Positions 1 to 8,330 of a stretch of 64,000 nt of DNA are shown in pieces. Origin of the DNA: Pelagicoccus mobilis. GTDB lineage: Bacteria > Verrucomicrobiota > Verrucomicrobiia > Opitutales > Opitutaceae. The position numbers and the translations under genes are program-made. Within the stretch, counting starts at the first letter, position 1. Every line of letters starts with the position of its first letter. The stretch spans positions 1 through 64,000 of the forward strand of contig NZ_JAENIL010000042.1 of assembly GCF_016595505.1 (NCBI RefSeq). The letters run 5' to 3'. The notes beneath the pieces are model-generated. The model was not told the origin of the DNA. It saw only the letters and a list, made by a program, of their open reading frames with translations, and did no database searches.

Positions 1-20
1 GGGCTGAAGCACCGCGCTAC
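1..20 (-). repeat. 3' palindromic element, copy 1 (cut by window edge)
   Basis: On the + strand the sequence is a short hairpin followed by GCGCTAC, identical to the copies at 1857-1880 and 36229-36251. It lies directly beyond the TAA stop of the EI24-type gene. Its left end is outside the window. Confidence 0.7.
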
Positions 21-21
21 G

Positions 22-795
22 TTATTTTCCGAGTCGCTTAGGGGCGTCGTACATCGTGTTGGGACCGCTTATGGCGGCGGCGATGATGCCGTAGGAGGGG
101 GCGAGGAACCAGCCGATGATGGGGACGAGCATCATGATCATGAATCCGGCTCCGTTGCCCATGGCGTGCCACTTGTGTCGGTAGGAGTGCCCAAGACTGG
201 CTCGGATGCCGATGCGACGCCGTTCGAGTACCGGATCCATGAAGGCGGCTCCGGCGAAGTATGCCTGAGTGATGATCATGCCGATGAAGTAGATGACTGT
301 CCCTGCTACTGGGAGTAGCCAAAGCAGCCAGCAGACGACGGTGAGGAAGAGCGAGATCGCTAGTGTAAGGATGCTGACCATCGAACCGCGGTAGATATCG
401 TAGATGAGGCCGCCGATCGAGAAACCGGGCCCCTTGCTGCCGTGGTATTTCTCTTCTGCGGTTTCGGAAATGAGCCCGATGAAGGGGGCGTAGATAATCA
501 TGACTACGCTGCGGTAGAGCAAGTAGGAGAGGTAGATCCCGAGGAGGCCAACGATGAAGCCTAGGATACCCCCAACCCATTCTGCGACTTCGCTCGGGAG
601 CCACTTTTCCCCGATCAGCACGCTCAGTTCTTGGATTCCGAAAAAGGTGCCGCCGAAGAGGCCTCCCACTACGAGCGGGAAGTAGAGCATGCTTAGCAGC
701 CCGGGAATGATGAGATGTTTCCACATCCCTTCTTTCCAGACTAATCGGTGGGCGTATCTGTAGGCGCCAAGCCCTCGCATGAACGGTTTGATCAT
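22..795 (-). CDS. EI24/CysZ-type integral membrane protein
   Basis: This 257-residue protein is strongly hydrophobic, with about five to six membrane segments (around residues 30-55, 75-100, 135-165, 165-185 and 220-245). The pattern resembles the EI24 (DUF540, CysZ-like) family, in which CysZ is an inner-membrane sulfate permease and other members are uncharacterised. An N-terminal GLGAYRYAHRLVW stretch and a central polar loop after the third segment fit the family. The ATG start at 795 is the only good one. The gene faces leftward, apart from the esterase upstream, and a palindromic repeat abuts its stop codon. A link to sulfate handling next to a sulfatase-rich region would be attractive but is not shown. 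Confidence 0.65.
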   Translation of the reverse strand: MIKPFMRGLGAYRYAHRLVWKEGMWKHLIIPGLLSMLYFPLVVGGLFGGTFFGIQELSVLIGEKWLPSEVAEWVGGILGFIVGLLGIYLSYLLYRSVVMIIYAPFIGLISETAEEKYHGSKGPGFSIGGLIYDIYRGSMVSILTLAISLFLTVVCWLLWLLPVAGTVIYFIGMIITQAYFAGAAFMDPVLERRRIGIRASLGHSYRHKWHAMGNGAGFMIMMLVPIIGWFLAPSYGIIAAAISGPNTMYDAPKRLGK

Positions 796-890
796 CGGGG
801 TAAGGGCTAGATGAGCCTCTCACCCTTGTCGATGCTATGTTCTCATTGCTTGTAGGGTGGCGTAGATGTAAGGGGCGGGACTTTAAGCAT

Positions 891-1787
891 CTATCTCTTG
901 AGGTATTCTTTGAAGAGAAAGGGGAGGCCACGGGAGAACGTTGGGTATTTTACGCCGGCGTGGTGATAGCCATCCATGATATGGAACTCGTATTCAAATC
1001 CTTCGTACCCACGATTTGCAATTAAGGCGTCGAAAGCTTTTGCTTCGTACACCCAATTGATTTCGGTCTCTGGTGCTCCGACCGTCATGAAAAGGCGAGT
1101 GGGGAGTGGAGTTTGAGGCTTGTCGAGCCAGAGTTCTTGGCTATCGCCCCAAAAGTACTCGATCTCGCGCTGCATGATCCAGCGGCGTCCCCAGAGAATC
1201 GCTGGACTGCTGGCAATGTGGCCCTGGAATAGTTCGGGTTTTTCAAACATGGCGTAGAGCGAAAACAATCCGCCGAGAGAGGCCCCGGCCAAGGCGCGAA
1301 AGGAGGAATCAACTCGAAGCTCGCTTTCGACCTTTGGAATGACTTCCAGTTCAAGGAAGTCCAAGAATGCTTTAGCGTCTCCACTGCTTTTGTCGAATTT
1401 GTCACGTACTGGAGTATAGTCGATCTGGCGTAGGGTACCGAGATCTGGATTCTCTCCAGCGTATCCAATGCCAACTACAATAATCTCAGGAATGTATTTG
1501 TCGTAGATTAGCGAACTTATCATCGAGTTGATGGCGTTGAAATCCCAGTAGGGATCCAGTAAATACAAGACTGGATACTGTTTGTCTGGATTAGCTGTGT
1601 AGCTTTCGGGGAGGGCGATGTTCAACTCGTAGTGTTGGTTTCTCGTTCTGCTAGTGCTGATTGGAATCCCTGTATTAGTGGAGGATCTGATGGATTCGCG
1701 GGCCCAGTCGGCAATGTTGAATTCGGTTTCGTCGGCTGCGAGAATGGTTGGGAGTAGAGCGAGAAGGAACGTGCCTATTTGTTTCAT
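891..1787 (-). CDS. Secreted alpha/beta-hydrolase (esterase D / IroE type)
   Basis: The product of 298 residues starts with a signal peptide (cut near residue 18 after LLPTILA) and continues as an esterase-D-type alpha/beta hydrolase. The nucleophile elbow is G-A-S-L-G-G with Ser170, and the C-terminal G-Y-H-H-A-G motif supplies the likely catalytic His. Related enzymes hydrolyse carboxyl esters, including siderophore trilactones and acyl or feruloyl esters on polysaccharides; the substrate here cannot be told. A GTG at 1805 would give a longer form, but the ATG at 1787 places a normal signal peptide at the N-terminus and is preferred. It is probably transcribed alone, 102 bp downstream of the TPR gene. 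Confidence 0.75.
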   Translation of the reverse strand: MKQIGTFLLALLPTILAADETEFNIADWARESIRSSTNTGIPISTSRTRNQHYELNIALPESYTANPDKQYPVLYLLDPYWDFNAINSMISSLIYDKYIPEIIVVGIGYAGENPDLGTLRQIDYTPVRDKFDKSSGDAKAFLDFLELEVIPKVESELRVDSSFRALAGASLGGLFSLYAMFEKPELFQGHIASSPAILWGRRWIMQREIEYFWGDSQELWLDKPQTPLPTRLFMTVGAPETEINWVYEAKAFDALIANRGYEGFEYEFHIMDGYHHAGVKYPTFSRGLPFLFKEYLKR

Positions 1788-1856
1788 GAAGCGATTACGT
1801 AGCACGGCACTTTGGTCCGCGTATCTTCAGGTGGTTTGTTTCTGCAATGTGAATAC

Positions 1857-1880
1857 GCGGGCTGAAGCACCGCGCTACGG
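1857..1880 (-). repeat. 3' palindromic element, copy 2
   Basis: Stem GCGG/CCGC encloses GCTGAAGC and is followed by GCTAC on the + strand. It lies 9 bp beyond the TGA stop of the TPR gene that ends at 1889. The core is identical to copies 1 and 4. Confidence 0.75.
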
Positions 1881-1888
1881 GTTCTGCC

Positions 1889-3547
1889 TCAGTTAACCGG
1901 GGCGCAGAAGCAGGAGGAGCTGGGGAGAGTGTCAGCGTCTTTCCACGCTTCGGCGAACTGGCCGGAGAGGCGAATGGACTCGGCGGAGTTTTTCTTTTGG
2001 GCGAGCAAGGCGTTTTGCAGGCCGAGCATTCCCCATCCGTTGCCTCGGTTCCGCTTTAGGTCTTCGCGGTAGACTTCTTCGGCTTCGGCGTAGCGTTTTT
2101 GCTCCATGAGGAGGGCTCCTAGGGCGTGGCGTACGGGGAGCATCCAGCCGGGTGGCTCGTCGTAAACGAGTTGGTCTTCTGCTTCGGCTCCTTTGCGGAG
2201 GATGGCGTAGGCTTCGTCGTATTTGCCTTCGCGATACAGGAGCTCGCCTTCGATCATGGATTTGGCGATCGGGAGTACGTTCGCGATTGGGTTGTTGAAT
2301 ACGTGCCAGTCTTCGGGGACCGCTGCCATGGCTTCGTTGAAGTGTGCCATTTCGATGCGGGCTTCTTTAGTGCGACCGAGTGCAGAGTTGGCGATGGAGC
2401 GTGCGTAGTGGCGAACGGCGTTGCTCACTAATCGATATTCTGGGTACGCAGGCTCCTTCAGGACTTCCTCCCACTTGCCGAAGCGGATCATGACGTGGAA
2501 GGTGGTGGGCATGATTCCTTCGATGAGGAAGGCGAGCTCTTTGAGGGCTTCTTCGGGGACTTCACGCTCTAGGTCGCGGGCGGCGGTCATGGCATCGTTG
2601 TAGCGGCCTGACATCATGGCTGAGTAGGCGAGGAAGTGAAGGTTGTGGGCGTAGTAGATGATGTAGTTTGTAGGTGGAGGCGCTAGCTTGAAGTACTTGC
2701 GATCGACATCGACCGCTTGGATATTGGAATCGACGGCGTCGCTGTAACGGCCGATTCGCACGTAGATGTGACCGGGCATGTGGACGAGGTGACCGGAGCC
2801 AGGGACTAGGGTGCGAAGGATGTCGGCTGACTTTTCGGCACGGTCGGGATCTTGCGAGGCTTCCACGGCGTGGATGTAGAAGTGGTTGGCTCCGGGATGG
2901 CGGGGATTGAGCTTTAGAGCGGTTTCGATGGCGGCTACGATTTCGAGGATGCGGTGGCGTGGGTTGCCTTCATTGTCCCAATAGTCCCAGGCTTGCATGT
3001 CCATTAGGGATTCGGCGAAGAGGGCGGCCACGTCGGCATCGTTTGGATGGGTGGCGTAAGCTCGTTCCATGGCGTCCGCGTAAGCTTGGTCGAGGTGCGA
3101 GCGATCTTCCGGAGCCGGGTACTCGTAGCGTTCGGAAACTGCTCTGATGAGAGCGGCTTCGACGGGCGTAGTGTTCTGGATGAGGGAGAGCGCCTTGTCG
3201 GCAGCTTCGCGGCCGGCTTTCGAGCGTTGGTCCGTCATCGCTTGATCGTTGATGTTGATCCCGTGGGCGTAGGCGATGCCCCACCAGGGCATTGCGGCGG
3301 TGGGATCGGCTTCCGCGGCGGCGTGGAAGGAGCGGATGGCTTCGTCGTGATTGAAGCCGTAGAGGAGCTGCATGCCTTGGTTGAACCAAGTCTGGGCTTC
3401 GGTGGATTCGGTTGTGATGGGGCGGGTGAAGTCCCCCATGTTCTCGTAGAGGCGGCTTCCTTCGGAGGAGGCGTGGGAGAATGTTGAGAGCAGTAGGCTA
3501 GCGAAAAGCGTAGCGACAGGCAGAAGCCTGGAACGGTGGACGGTCAT
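1889..3547 (-). CDS. Secreted TPR protein with conserved His/Glu motifs
   Basis: The 552-residue protein has a signal peptide (about residues 1-26) and TPR-like helical repeats over most of its length. An N-terminal FNQGMQLLYGFNHDEA segment, a central HFYIHAVEAS motif and a following HLVHMPGHIY motif resemble those of a family of uncharacterised bacterial TPR proteins. The spaced His, Glu and Met residues look like metal ligands or an active site rather than simple scaffold residues. The C-terminus ends in a Cys-rich SSCFCAPVN tail. No enzymatic function is known to me for this family. It is flanked by the esterase gene downstream and the BTAD regulator upstream, all on the same strand. Confidence 0.7.
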   Translation of the reverse strand: MTVHRSRLLPVATLFASLLLSTFSHASSEGSRLYENMGDFTRPITTESTEAQTWFNQGMQLLYGFNHDEAIRSFHAAAEADPTAAMPWWGIAYAHGININDQAMTDQRSKAGREAADKALSLIQNTTPVEAALIRAVSERYEYPAPEDRSHLDQAYADAMERAYATHPNDADVAALFAESLMDMQAWDYWDNEGNPRHRILEIVAAIETALKLNPRHPGANHFYIHAVEASQDPDRAEKSADILRTLVPGSGHLVHMPGHIYVRIGRYSDAVDSNIQAVDVDRKYFKLAPPPTNYIIYYAHNLHFLAYSAMMSGRYNDAMTAARDLEREVPEEALKELAFLIEGIMPTTFHVMIRFGKWEEVLKEPAYPEYRLVSNAVRHYARSIANSALGRTKEARIEMAHFNEAMAAVPEDWHVFNNPIANVLPIAKSMIEGELLYREGKYDEAYAILRKGAEAEDQLVYDEPPGWMLPVRHALGALLMEQKRYAEAEEVYREDLKRNRGNGWGMLGLQNALLAQKKNSAESIRLSGQFAEAWKDADTLPSSSCFCAPVN

Positions 3548-3686
3548 GGCAGGTACGATGGTGGTTGGATTAGGAGCGTTCAGCGGAAAGCAAGCTCGTG
3601 TTGGTTAGAGCGCCCATACTAACCGATGACCGTTTCTGGTGCGTTTCCTGTGCGTTTCGAGGGGGAAAACGGTGTGTTTTTATTAA

Positions 3687-3796
3687 CAGGGATCCAGCTT
3701 CGCTGGAGCAGGATGCCTTCGGCAGCAGGTTCGAATTTCCCCTGTTGAATCCTGTTCACGCGTTAGCGTGATCCTGTTTGCCAGAGGCAATCCCTG
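3687..3796. repeat. Nested array of four hairpins with CAGGAT/ATCCTG flanks
   Basis: Four hairpins lie at 3694-3706 (CCAGC TTC GCTGG), 3714-3724 (TGCC TTC GGCA), 3757-3770 (CACGC GTTA GCGTG) and 3778-3790 (TTGCC AGA GGCAA). On the left they are separated by CAGGGAT and CAGGA, on the right by ATCCTG and TCCCTG, so the whole block is roughly symmetric about a TTCGAA near 3730. It fills the gap between the BTAD regulator stop (3814) and the TPR gene start (3547), so it could be a terminator, an RNA-processing element or a mobile miniature repeat. Confidence 0.75.
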
Positions 3797-3813
3797 ATTG
3801 TTTTGCGTTTGAT

Positions 3814-6513
3814 CTACCGTCCTAGACTGAGTTCTAGGTCGGGGATGGGAGCGAGTTCGTTGTTGGCTTCCCAGGTGGCCAGGGTGCGGCGTTGCTCTGC
3901 GAGTCGGGAGTTGTTGATCGCAAGGAGTCGCTGAAATTCGGGTTCGTTGTGGAGGGACTTGGTGAATACCTCAGTCGCGAAGTAGCTGGCGCAACCGCCA
4001 GCGTCGATGTAATCTTGGAGAACTGCGTAGGCTCCCTGTTTGTCACCCAAGGCGAGATAAACGTGGGAGTCGAAATATTGGTAGCCAATCTGAGAGAGCC
4101 GAGTTGCCTTGGGTAGGAATTCGATCAGGCGTTGACCGAGGGCTTCTGCCTGTTCTTGGCGCCCATTCAGGTGTAGCAGGTAGGTGTAGTCTATGAGCTG
4201 TATGCAGTTCTTTTGGTTTATCGCAACATCCGTGGCGCTGATCCAAGGGTAGGCCACGGTGAATCCATTTAGCGCCTCCGCGAACGCGCCGCGTTCCACC
4301 GCAGCAGCTGTGACTTCATAGACCGACCAATCGAAGAAGATATCGCTCTGTTTTAGAGCTGCGAAGCTCGCTATAGACTCTTCGGTCTGGCCGCGGATTT
4401 TATGAATGTAGCCCTTGAGGAAAGTTACTTTGTGAGATGCGGGGGCCACGGCGATATCGCGTTCGCTCCACGAGATATAATTTCCTTTGTCTCCGAGTTT
4501 CAAGTATGCCCATGCGATGCTAGAAGAGAGATCTTGATTGGTTGGGTCTAACTTGTAGGCAAGGCGATATAGGCGGATGGCTTCGTCATAGCGATTGAGG
4601 CTGTAATCGTAGAGCGCTCCGAGGCGATTGATGGCAAGGCTGTTCTTTGAGTCGTCTTTGATAAGCTCGCTCAATAGCTTTTTTGCTTCGCTTACTCGAT
4701 TTAGCGACATTAGGACATTGGCCAGTTCGATGCGGTTTTGCGAATCGACGGGGGCTAGCTCCACTGATTTTTTTGCGAGTTCAAGCGCCATTTCCAAGTC
4801 GCCGTATCGGTAGTGTCGGGAAATTGAATACAGCAGGTACGCATCGGCGTTGTTTGGGTCTAACTCGATCGCTTTTTCGTAAGCTCGCTCAGCGGCTACG
4901 AAGTCTGTTTCGTAGGACTTCATGTAGCCGAGTGAGACGTGAGCATTGCTTAATCCGTTGTCCAGTTGCAGGGCTTTTGCTACATGTGACCTAGCGATGG
5001 CGACTTGAGCCTCGACTGGTTTCCCGCTGAAATGGATCTGTCTCAAATAAGAGAGCGCAATAGCGGTGTGAGCTTCCGCGAAGTTAGGGTCCAGCTCTAG
5101 CGCGTTCTTGTAATGTTCGATCGATTTGGCGAGGCCTTCGCTTGTGCTATGAATGCCGCTTGCTCGTCCGTAGAAGTAGGACTCGAGGGCGGCTAGGTTT
5201 TGAGTGGGCGGTTCGTTCCTTGAGTCTTTGGACTGCGGAAGGAGGACGCCTTGAAGCTCGGAGGTTATTGCCGCTGTGATCTCATTTTGTAATTCGAATA
5301 TGTTCTCGGCAGTGGTTTTTCGGGTGTAGTTCTCGGCCCATAGATGAAAACCTGAGTTTGCATCAATGAGCTGTATATTGATTCGTATTTGATTTCCCTG
5401 ACGCTGGATTCCTCCTTCGATGATCGTGGTCACTCCGAGTTCCTTAGCTATCTGCTTGAGGTCCTTTTCGGTATTCCGATATTTGATCGTCGAGGTTCTA
5501 GAGATTATGTCGAAATCCTGGATACGGGATATCTGAGTAATGAGATCGTCGTGGAACCCATCGGCGAAGAACCGATCTTCTTCCTTTTGGCTGCGAGTGT
5601 CGAAGGGGAGGACAGCGATCGAGTTTTTGGTGGTGGAGGAGGAGGGGCTCTTGTCTCTGAAGAAGAATAGCAAACTCAGTGCAATCGCACAGCTTAAGGC
5701 TAGGAGAGGAAGAGTGCCGAGATGGCGTGCTTTGGTTTTTGTGGGAAGAGCTGTCGGGGCTGACTCTCGTGCAGGGGGGTGGTCGATTTTTGGGGGTGCA
5801 GCGGTGGCGATTCTGTTTCGCAGAGCGCGGATCTCATCGCCGGGTTCGATCTCGAGCTCCGCTCGCAGGTGCTTTTCGTAGGACAAATATGCTTGGAGGG
5901 CTGCAGCCTTATCGCCGCTTTCCGCGAGTAGTTCTATATGGGTACATTGGCTCGACTCCGATAACGATTCATGCTGTATCCGGATTTTGGAGTAGTGAAT
6001 CGCTTGGGAGATATCCCCGTCCTCTCGGAATTGGTCGATAAGTTTCTTGAATGATTCGTCCGCTCTTAACCGGAGGCTTTCCCGTTCTGGTTCGATCCAT
6101 TCGTCGTGGAATTTCGGAAGCAGACTGCCGCGGTAGCGCTTGCACGCGGACTCGAGTTTCTCAGCTGACAGATCCGTTTCGAAGCGGACACGATCGACTT
6201 CGCACTCGGGATCGTCGCGCAGGGAAATCGTCTGTTTGTCGATTTCGAGGAAACGATCGATCTCCGGGAGGGCTTGGCGGATTCCGTAGAGCAGGTTGCG
6301 TAGGTTGGTGAGCGCTTGTTTTTCTTCGGAGTCTGGCCAGAAGGTAAAGGCAAGGTGGGAGCGGGACTGCGGCTTGCCTTGATTGAATGCGAGGTAGGCG
6401 AGCAGGGATTTTTGCCGCTGCTTCTCGATGGCGGGACAAAGCGCGCCCTCCAAATGGAGTTCGAAGTCGGCGAAGAGGTGGATTCGCAGATACGGTCGTG
6501 CGCTGTTGCTCAC
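3814..6513 (-). CDS. Membrane-anchored BTAD regulator with TolB-like and TPR domains
   Basis: This 899-residue protein is modular. Residues about 5-95 form a winged-helix-like DNA-binding region, and about 95-245 a bacterial transcriptional activator domain (BTAD) of the SARP/AfsR type. A single membrane segment lies near 270-290. A TolB N-terminal-like domain (SIAVLPF... to about 430) and then eight or more TPRs follow. The layout resembles CadC-like regulators, with DNA binding inside and a periplasmic sensor outside. Family knowledge says BTAD proteins activate secondary-metabolism or stress genes and that TolB-like/TPR parts bind partners. The start is a GTG. The target is unknown; neighbours are the TPR gene downstream and the acetyltransferase upstream. 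Confidence 0.75.
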   Translation of the reverse strand: MSNSARPYLRIHLFADFELHLEGALCPAIEKQRQKSLLAYLAFNQGKPQSRSHLAFTFWPDSEEKQALTNLRNLLYGIRQALPEIDRFLEIDKQTISLRDDPECEVDRVRFETDLSAEKLESACKRYRGSLLPKFHDEWIEPERESLRLRADESFKKLIDQFREDGDISQAIHYSKIRIQHESLSESSQCTHIELLAESGDKAAALQAYLSYEKHLRAELEIEPGDEIRALRNRIATAAPPKIDHPPARESAPTALPTKTKARHLGTLPLLALSCAIALSLLFFFRDKSPSSSTTKNSIAVLPFDTRSQKEEDRFFADGFHDDLITQISRIQDFDIISRTSTIKYRNTEKDLKQIAKELGVTTIIEGGIQRQGNQIRINIQLIDANSGFHLWAENYTRKTTAENIFELQNEITAAITSELQGVLLPQSKDSRNEPPTQNLAALESYFYGRASGIHSTSEGLAKSIEHYKNALELDPNFAEAHTAIALSYLRQIHFSGKPVEAQVAIARSHVAKALQLDNGLSNAHVSLGYMKSYETDFVAAERAYEKAIELDPNNADAYLLYSISRHYRYGDLEMALELAKKSVELAPVDSQNRIELANVLMSLNRVSEAKKLLSELIKDDSKNSLAINRLGALYDYSLNRYDEAIRLYRLAYKLDPTNQDLSSSIAWAYLKLGDKGNYISWSERDIAVAPASHKVTFLKGYIHKIRGQTEESIASFAALKQSDIFFDWSVYEVTAAAVERGAFAEALNGFTVAYPWISATDVAINQKNCIQLIDYTYLLHLNGRQEQAEALGQRLIEFLPKATRLSQIGYQYFDSHVYLALGDKQGAYAVLQDYIDAGGCASYFATEVFTKSLHNEPEFQRLLAINNSRLAEQRRTLATWEANNELAPIPDLELSLGR

Positions 6514-6630
6514 AAATTGGTATTTAGGCAGTTAGGTGTTGGATTCGTTGGACAATCGAATCCAATCCTCCTTTTGCGAAAATTCCAACCTCTGATTTTG
6601 CTTTGGCTGTAATGGCCGCTTCTGAACGCT

Positions 6631-7185
6631 CTAGAGCTCTTTGATCACGCGGCAGGGATTTCCGGCGGCGACGACGTTGGCGGGTATTGGTTTGGTGACT
6701 ACGCTGCCGGCTCCGATAACGGAATTGTCGCCGATCGTGACCTTGGGCAAAATGATCGATCCGCCGCCGACCCACACATTATGGCCGATCTTAATGGGGT
6801 GTCCAAACTCTTTGAACGCCTTTCGATCCTCTGGATCTGTGGGGTGTCCCGCGGTGTAAACCTGAACGTTGGGACCGAACTTAACATGGTCGCCGATTTC
6901 GATGCGGTTCACGTCTAGCATCACGCAACCGTAGTTGGCGTAGAAGGCTTTGCCGGCGTGGATGTTGTAGCCGTAGTCACAGCGGAAAGGCGGCTCGATG
7001 AAGGTGGTCTTGTGGTAGGAACCGAGGAGCTCCTTGAGCATTTTGGCTCGTTCTGCGAACTGGTCAGGAGAGGTGGCGTTGTAGGCGTAGGTCGCTTGGC
7101 GTGCGGAGAGGCGATCATCCGAAAGCTCTTTATCCATCGCGCTGTAAAACTCTCCGGCGAGCATCTTTTCTTTTTCGGTTGGCAT
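6631..7185 (-). CDS. maa: Maltose/galactoside O-acetyltransferase
   Basis: The 184-residue product is a left-handed beta-helix acetyltransferase of the maltose/galactoside O-acetyltransferase family, which moves acetyl from acetyl-CoA to a sugar hydroxyl. It has the N-terminal MAC domain (MPTEKEKMLAGEFY..., to about residue 60) and hexapeptide repeats (IGDHVKFGPNVQVY, IGHNVWVGGG, IGDNSVIGAGSVV). The catalytic His is His114 in YTAGHPTD. The ATG at 7185 is chosen because it matches the family N-terminus; an upstream frame to 7323 is open but unlike the family. It is divergent from the GH16 gene, with a 16-bp palindrome between them. It has no signal peptide, so it acts in the cytoplasm. Confidence 0.85.
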   Translation of the reverse strand: MPTEKEKMLAGEFYSAMDKELSDDRLSARQATYAYNATSPDQFAERAKMLKELLGSYHKTTFIEPPFRCDYGYNIHAGKAFYANYGCVMLDVNRIEIGDHVKFGPNVQVYTAGHPTDPEDRKAFKEFGHPIKIGHNVWVGGGSIILPKVTIGDNSVIGAGSVVTKPIPANVVAAGNPCRVIKEL

Positions 7186-7279
7186 GGGGTGACAGTGACG
7201 TGCGTGGCGCGAATGGTGAAGGCGTAAATTTGATTGCCGCGCGCTATCATTTGAATGGTTCACGAGCAGAGGGTGTTTT

Positions 7280-7295
7280 GAATTGTATACAATTC
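7280..7295. promoter_or_regulatory. Perfect 16-bp palindrome, candidate operator
   Basis: GAATTGTATACAATTC is a perfect palindrome lying 17 bp before the GH16 start codon and 95 bp before the divergent acetyltransferase. Its core TTGTATACAA matches the general tNGTNNNACNa pattern of FadR-type GntR operators (for example UxuR/ExuR boxes). No GntR gene is present in the window, so the binding protein is unknown. Confidence 0.5.
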
Positions 7296-7311
7296 TGGCA
7301 GCGTCTGGGAC

Positions 7312-8223
7312 ATGATTCGGCAACTGTCTGTTTTCTTCTCTGTTATTTTGGTTACTTCGCTCTCGGCGAAGGACGTTCAGCCGGTTGGTGTCGGCGGAAA
7401 TTGGAAGCTAGTCGAAGCGTTTTCGGACGAGTTCGATGGGAAGGCGATCAATGAAAAGAAGTGGGATCACCGGCTCAAGCCTTGGGGCGAGCGTTCTTGG
7501 ACTCCTGACAATGTCTGGCAAAAGGATGGGAATCTGCACATTCGAGCTCGTTATGAGGAGCACGCTCGGAAGGGGAAGGAGTATTTCTACAAGATGGGGA
7601 TACTTCGATCTCGGCAGAAAACGACTTACGGTTACTTCGAGGCGAGGATCAAAGGCTGTGATCGTTTCCCCGGGCTATGTCCGGCGTTTTGGCTGTATAG
7701 TTATGGGGTGGACCGAAATCCCGACTACCCGCATGTGACTTACAGCGAAATCGATATCGTGGAGATGCAGCAGAACAACTACCTGAAGGAGCTCAAAGGT
7801 AAGGCGCCGGTGAACCACATCGACTGCAATCTGCACACGCGGGTGTTGGATGAAAATGGAGTTGAGAAGTGGATACGCCCGCAGCAGCGGCCAGACCTTT
7901 GCGCACATCATTACACCGCGCCTTGGGATCCGCGGGACGACTTTCATCTCTATGCTGCGGAGGTGACTCCCGATAAAATTACCTGGTACATTGATGGCAA
8001 GGAGGTGGCGAGCGCGGAAAATGTGTATTGGCACCTGCCGATGGCGGTCACCTTGACGATGGAAGCTCGTCCTCCACTGATAAAGTGGGCGAATGGTGGT
8101 CGGGTTCCGGTGCCTGAGAATGTGACGCCAGAGGGCTTTCCGACTGAGATGGTGGTGGATTACGTTCGTGTATGGGAACGGATCGATTCGTTCGATTCTC
8201 CTATATCTTCATCAAAAAACTGA
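7312..8223 (+). CDS. Secreted GH16 glycoside hydrolase (algal galactanase-like)
   Basis: The 303-residue enzyme has a signal peptide (cut near residue 19) and one GH16 jelly-roll domain. The catalytic signature is E-I-D-I-V-E, with nucleophile Glu146, Asp148 and acid/base Glu151. Upstream motifs such as FSDEFDG and YGYFEARIKG are typical of GH16. The extra residue form of the signature and the insertion before it are closer to agarases, porphyranases and kappa-carrageenases than to short laminarinases, but the substrate is not settled. It is probably an endo-hydrolase of a marine galactan. It is convergent with the GH81 gene and separated from it by a strong hairpin terminator. Confidence 0.85.
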   Translation: MIRQLSVFFSVILVTSLSAKDVQPVGVGGNWKLVEAFSDEFDGKAINEKKWDHRLKPWGERSWTPDNVWQKDGNLHIRARYEEHARKGKEYFYKMGILRSRQKTTYGYFEARIKGCDRFPGLCPAFWLYSYGVDRNPDYPHVTYSEIDIVEMQQNNYLKELKGKAPVNHIDCNLHTRVLDENGVEKWIRPQQRPDLCAHHYTAPWDPRDDFHLYAAEVTPDKITWYIDGKEVASAENVYWHLPMAVTLTMEARPPLIKWANGGRVPVPENVTPEGFPTEMVVDYVRVWERIDSFDSPISSSKN

Positions 8224-8276
8224 TCGAGTTGGTTTGGTTGATCGCTATTGGATGACGAAATCGGGGTATATTGTGA

Positions 8277-8306
8277 AAGCGCCCGATGAATCTGCATCGG
8301 GCGCTT
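8277..8306. terminator. Bidirectional intrinsic terminator between GH16 and GH81
   Basis: A perfect 12-bp stem (AAGCGCCCGATG with CATCGGGCGCTT) has a six-base AATCTG loop, with A-rich and T-rich edges. It sits in the 107-bp gap between two convergent genes, where a shared terminator is expected. Confidence 0.85.
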
Positions 8307-8330
8307 GTATGTAGGGCTGTTGGGTTCCGT

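Noticed and set aside
38-931. Long open frame overlapping the EI24-type gene
   Set aside because: It has the Arg/His-rich composition of an out-of-frame translation and no family-like motif, while the overlapping frame is a clear membrane protein.
8311-8330. Possible further copy of the palindromic element near the GH81 stop
   Set aside because: It shares TGTAGGGCTG with the copy at 37401, but no hairpin follows, so it was not counted.
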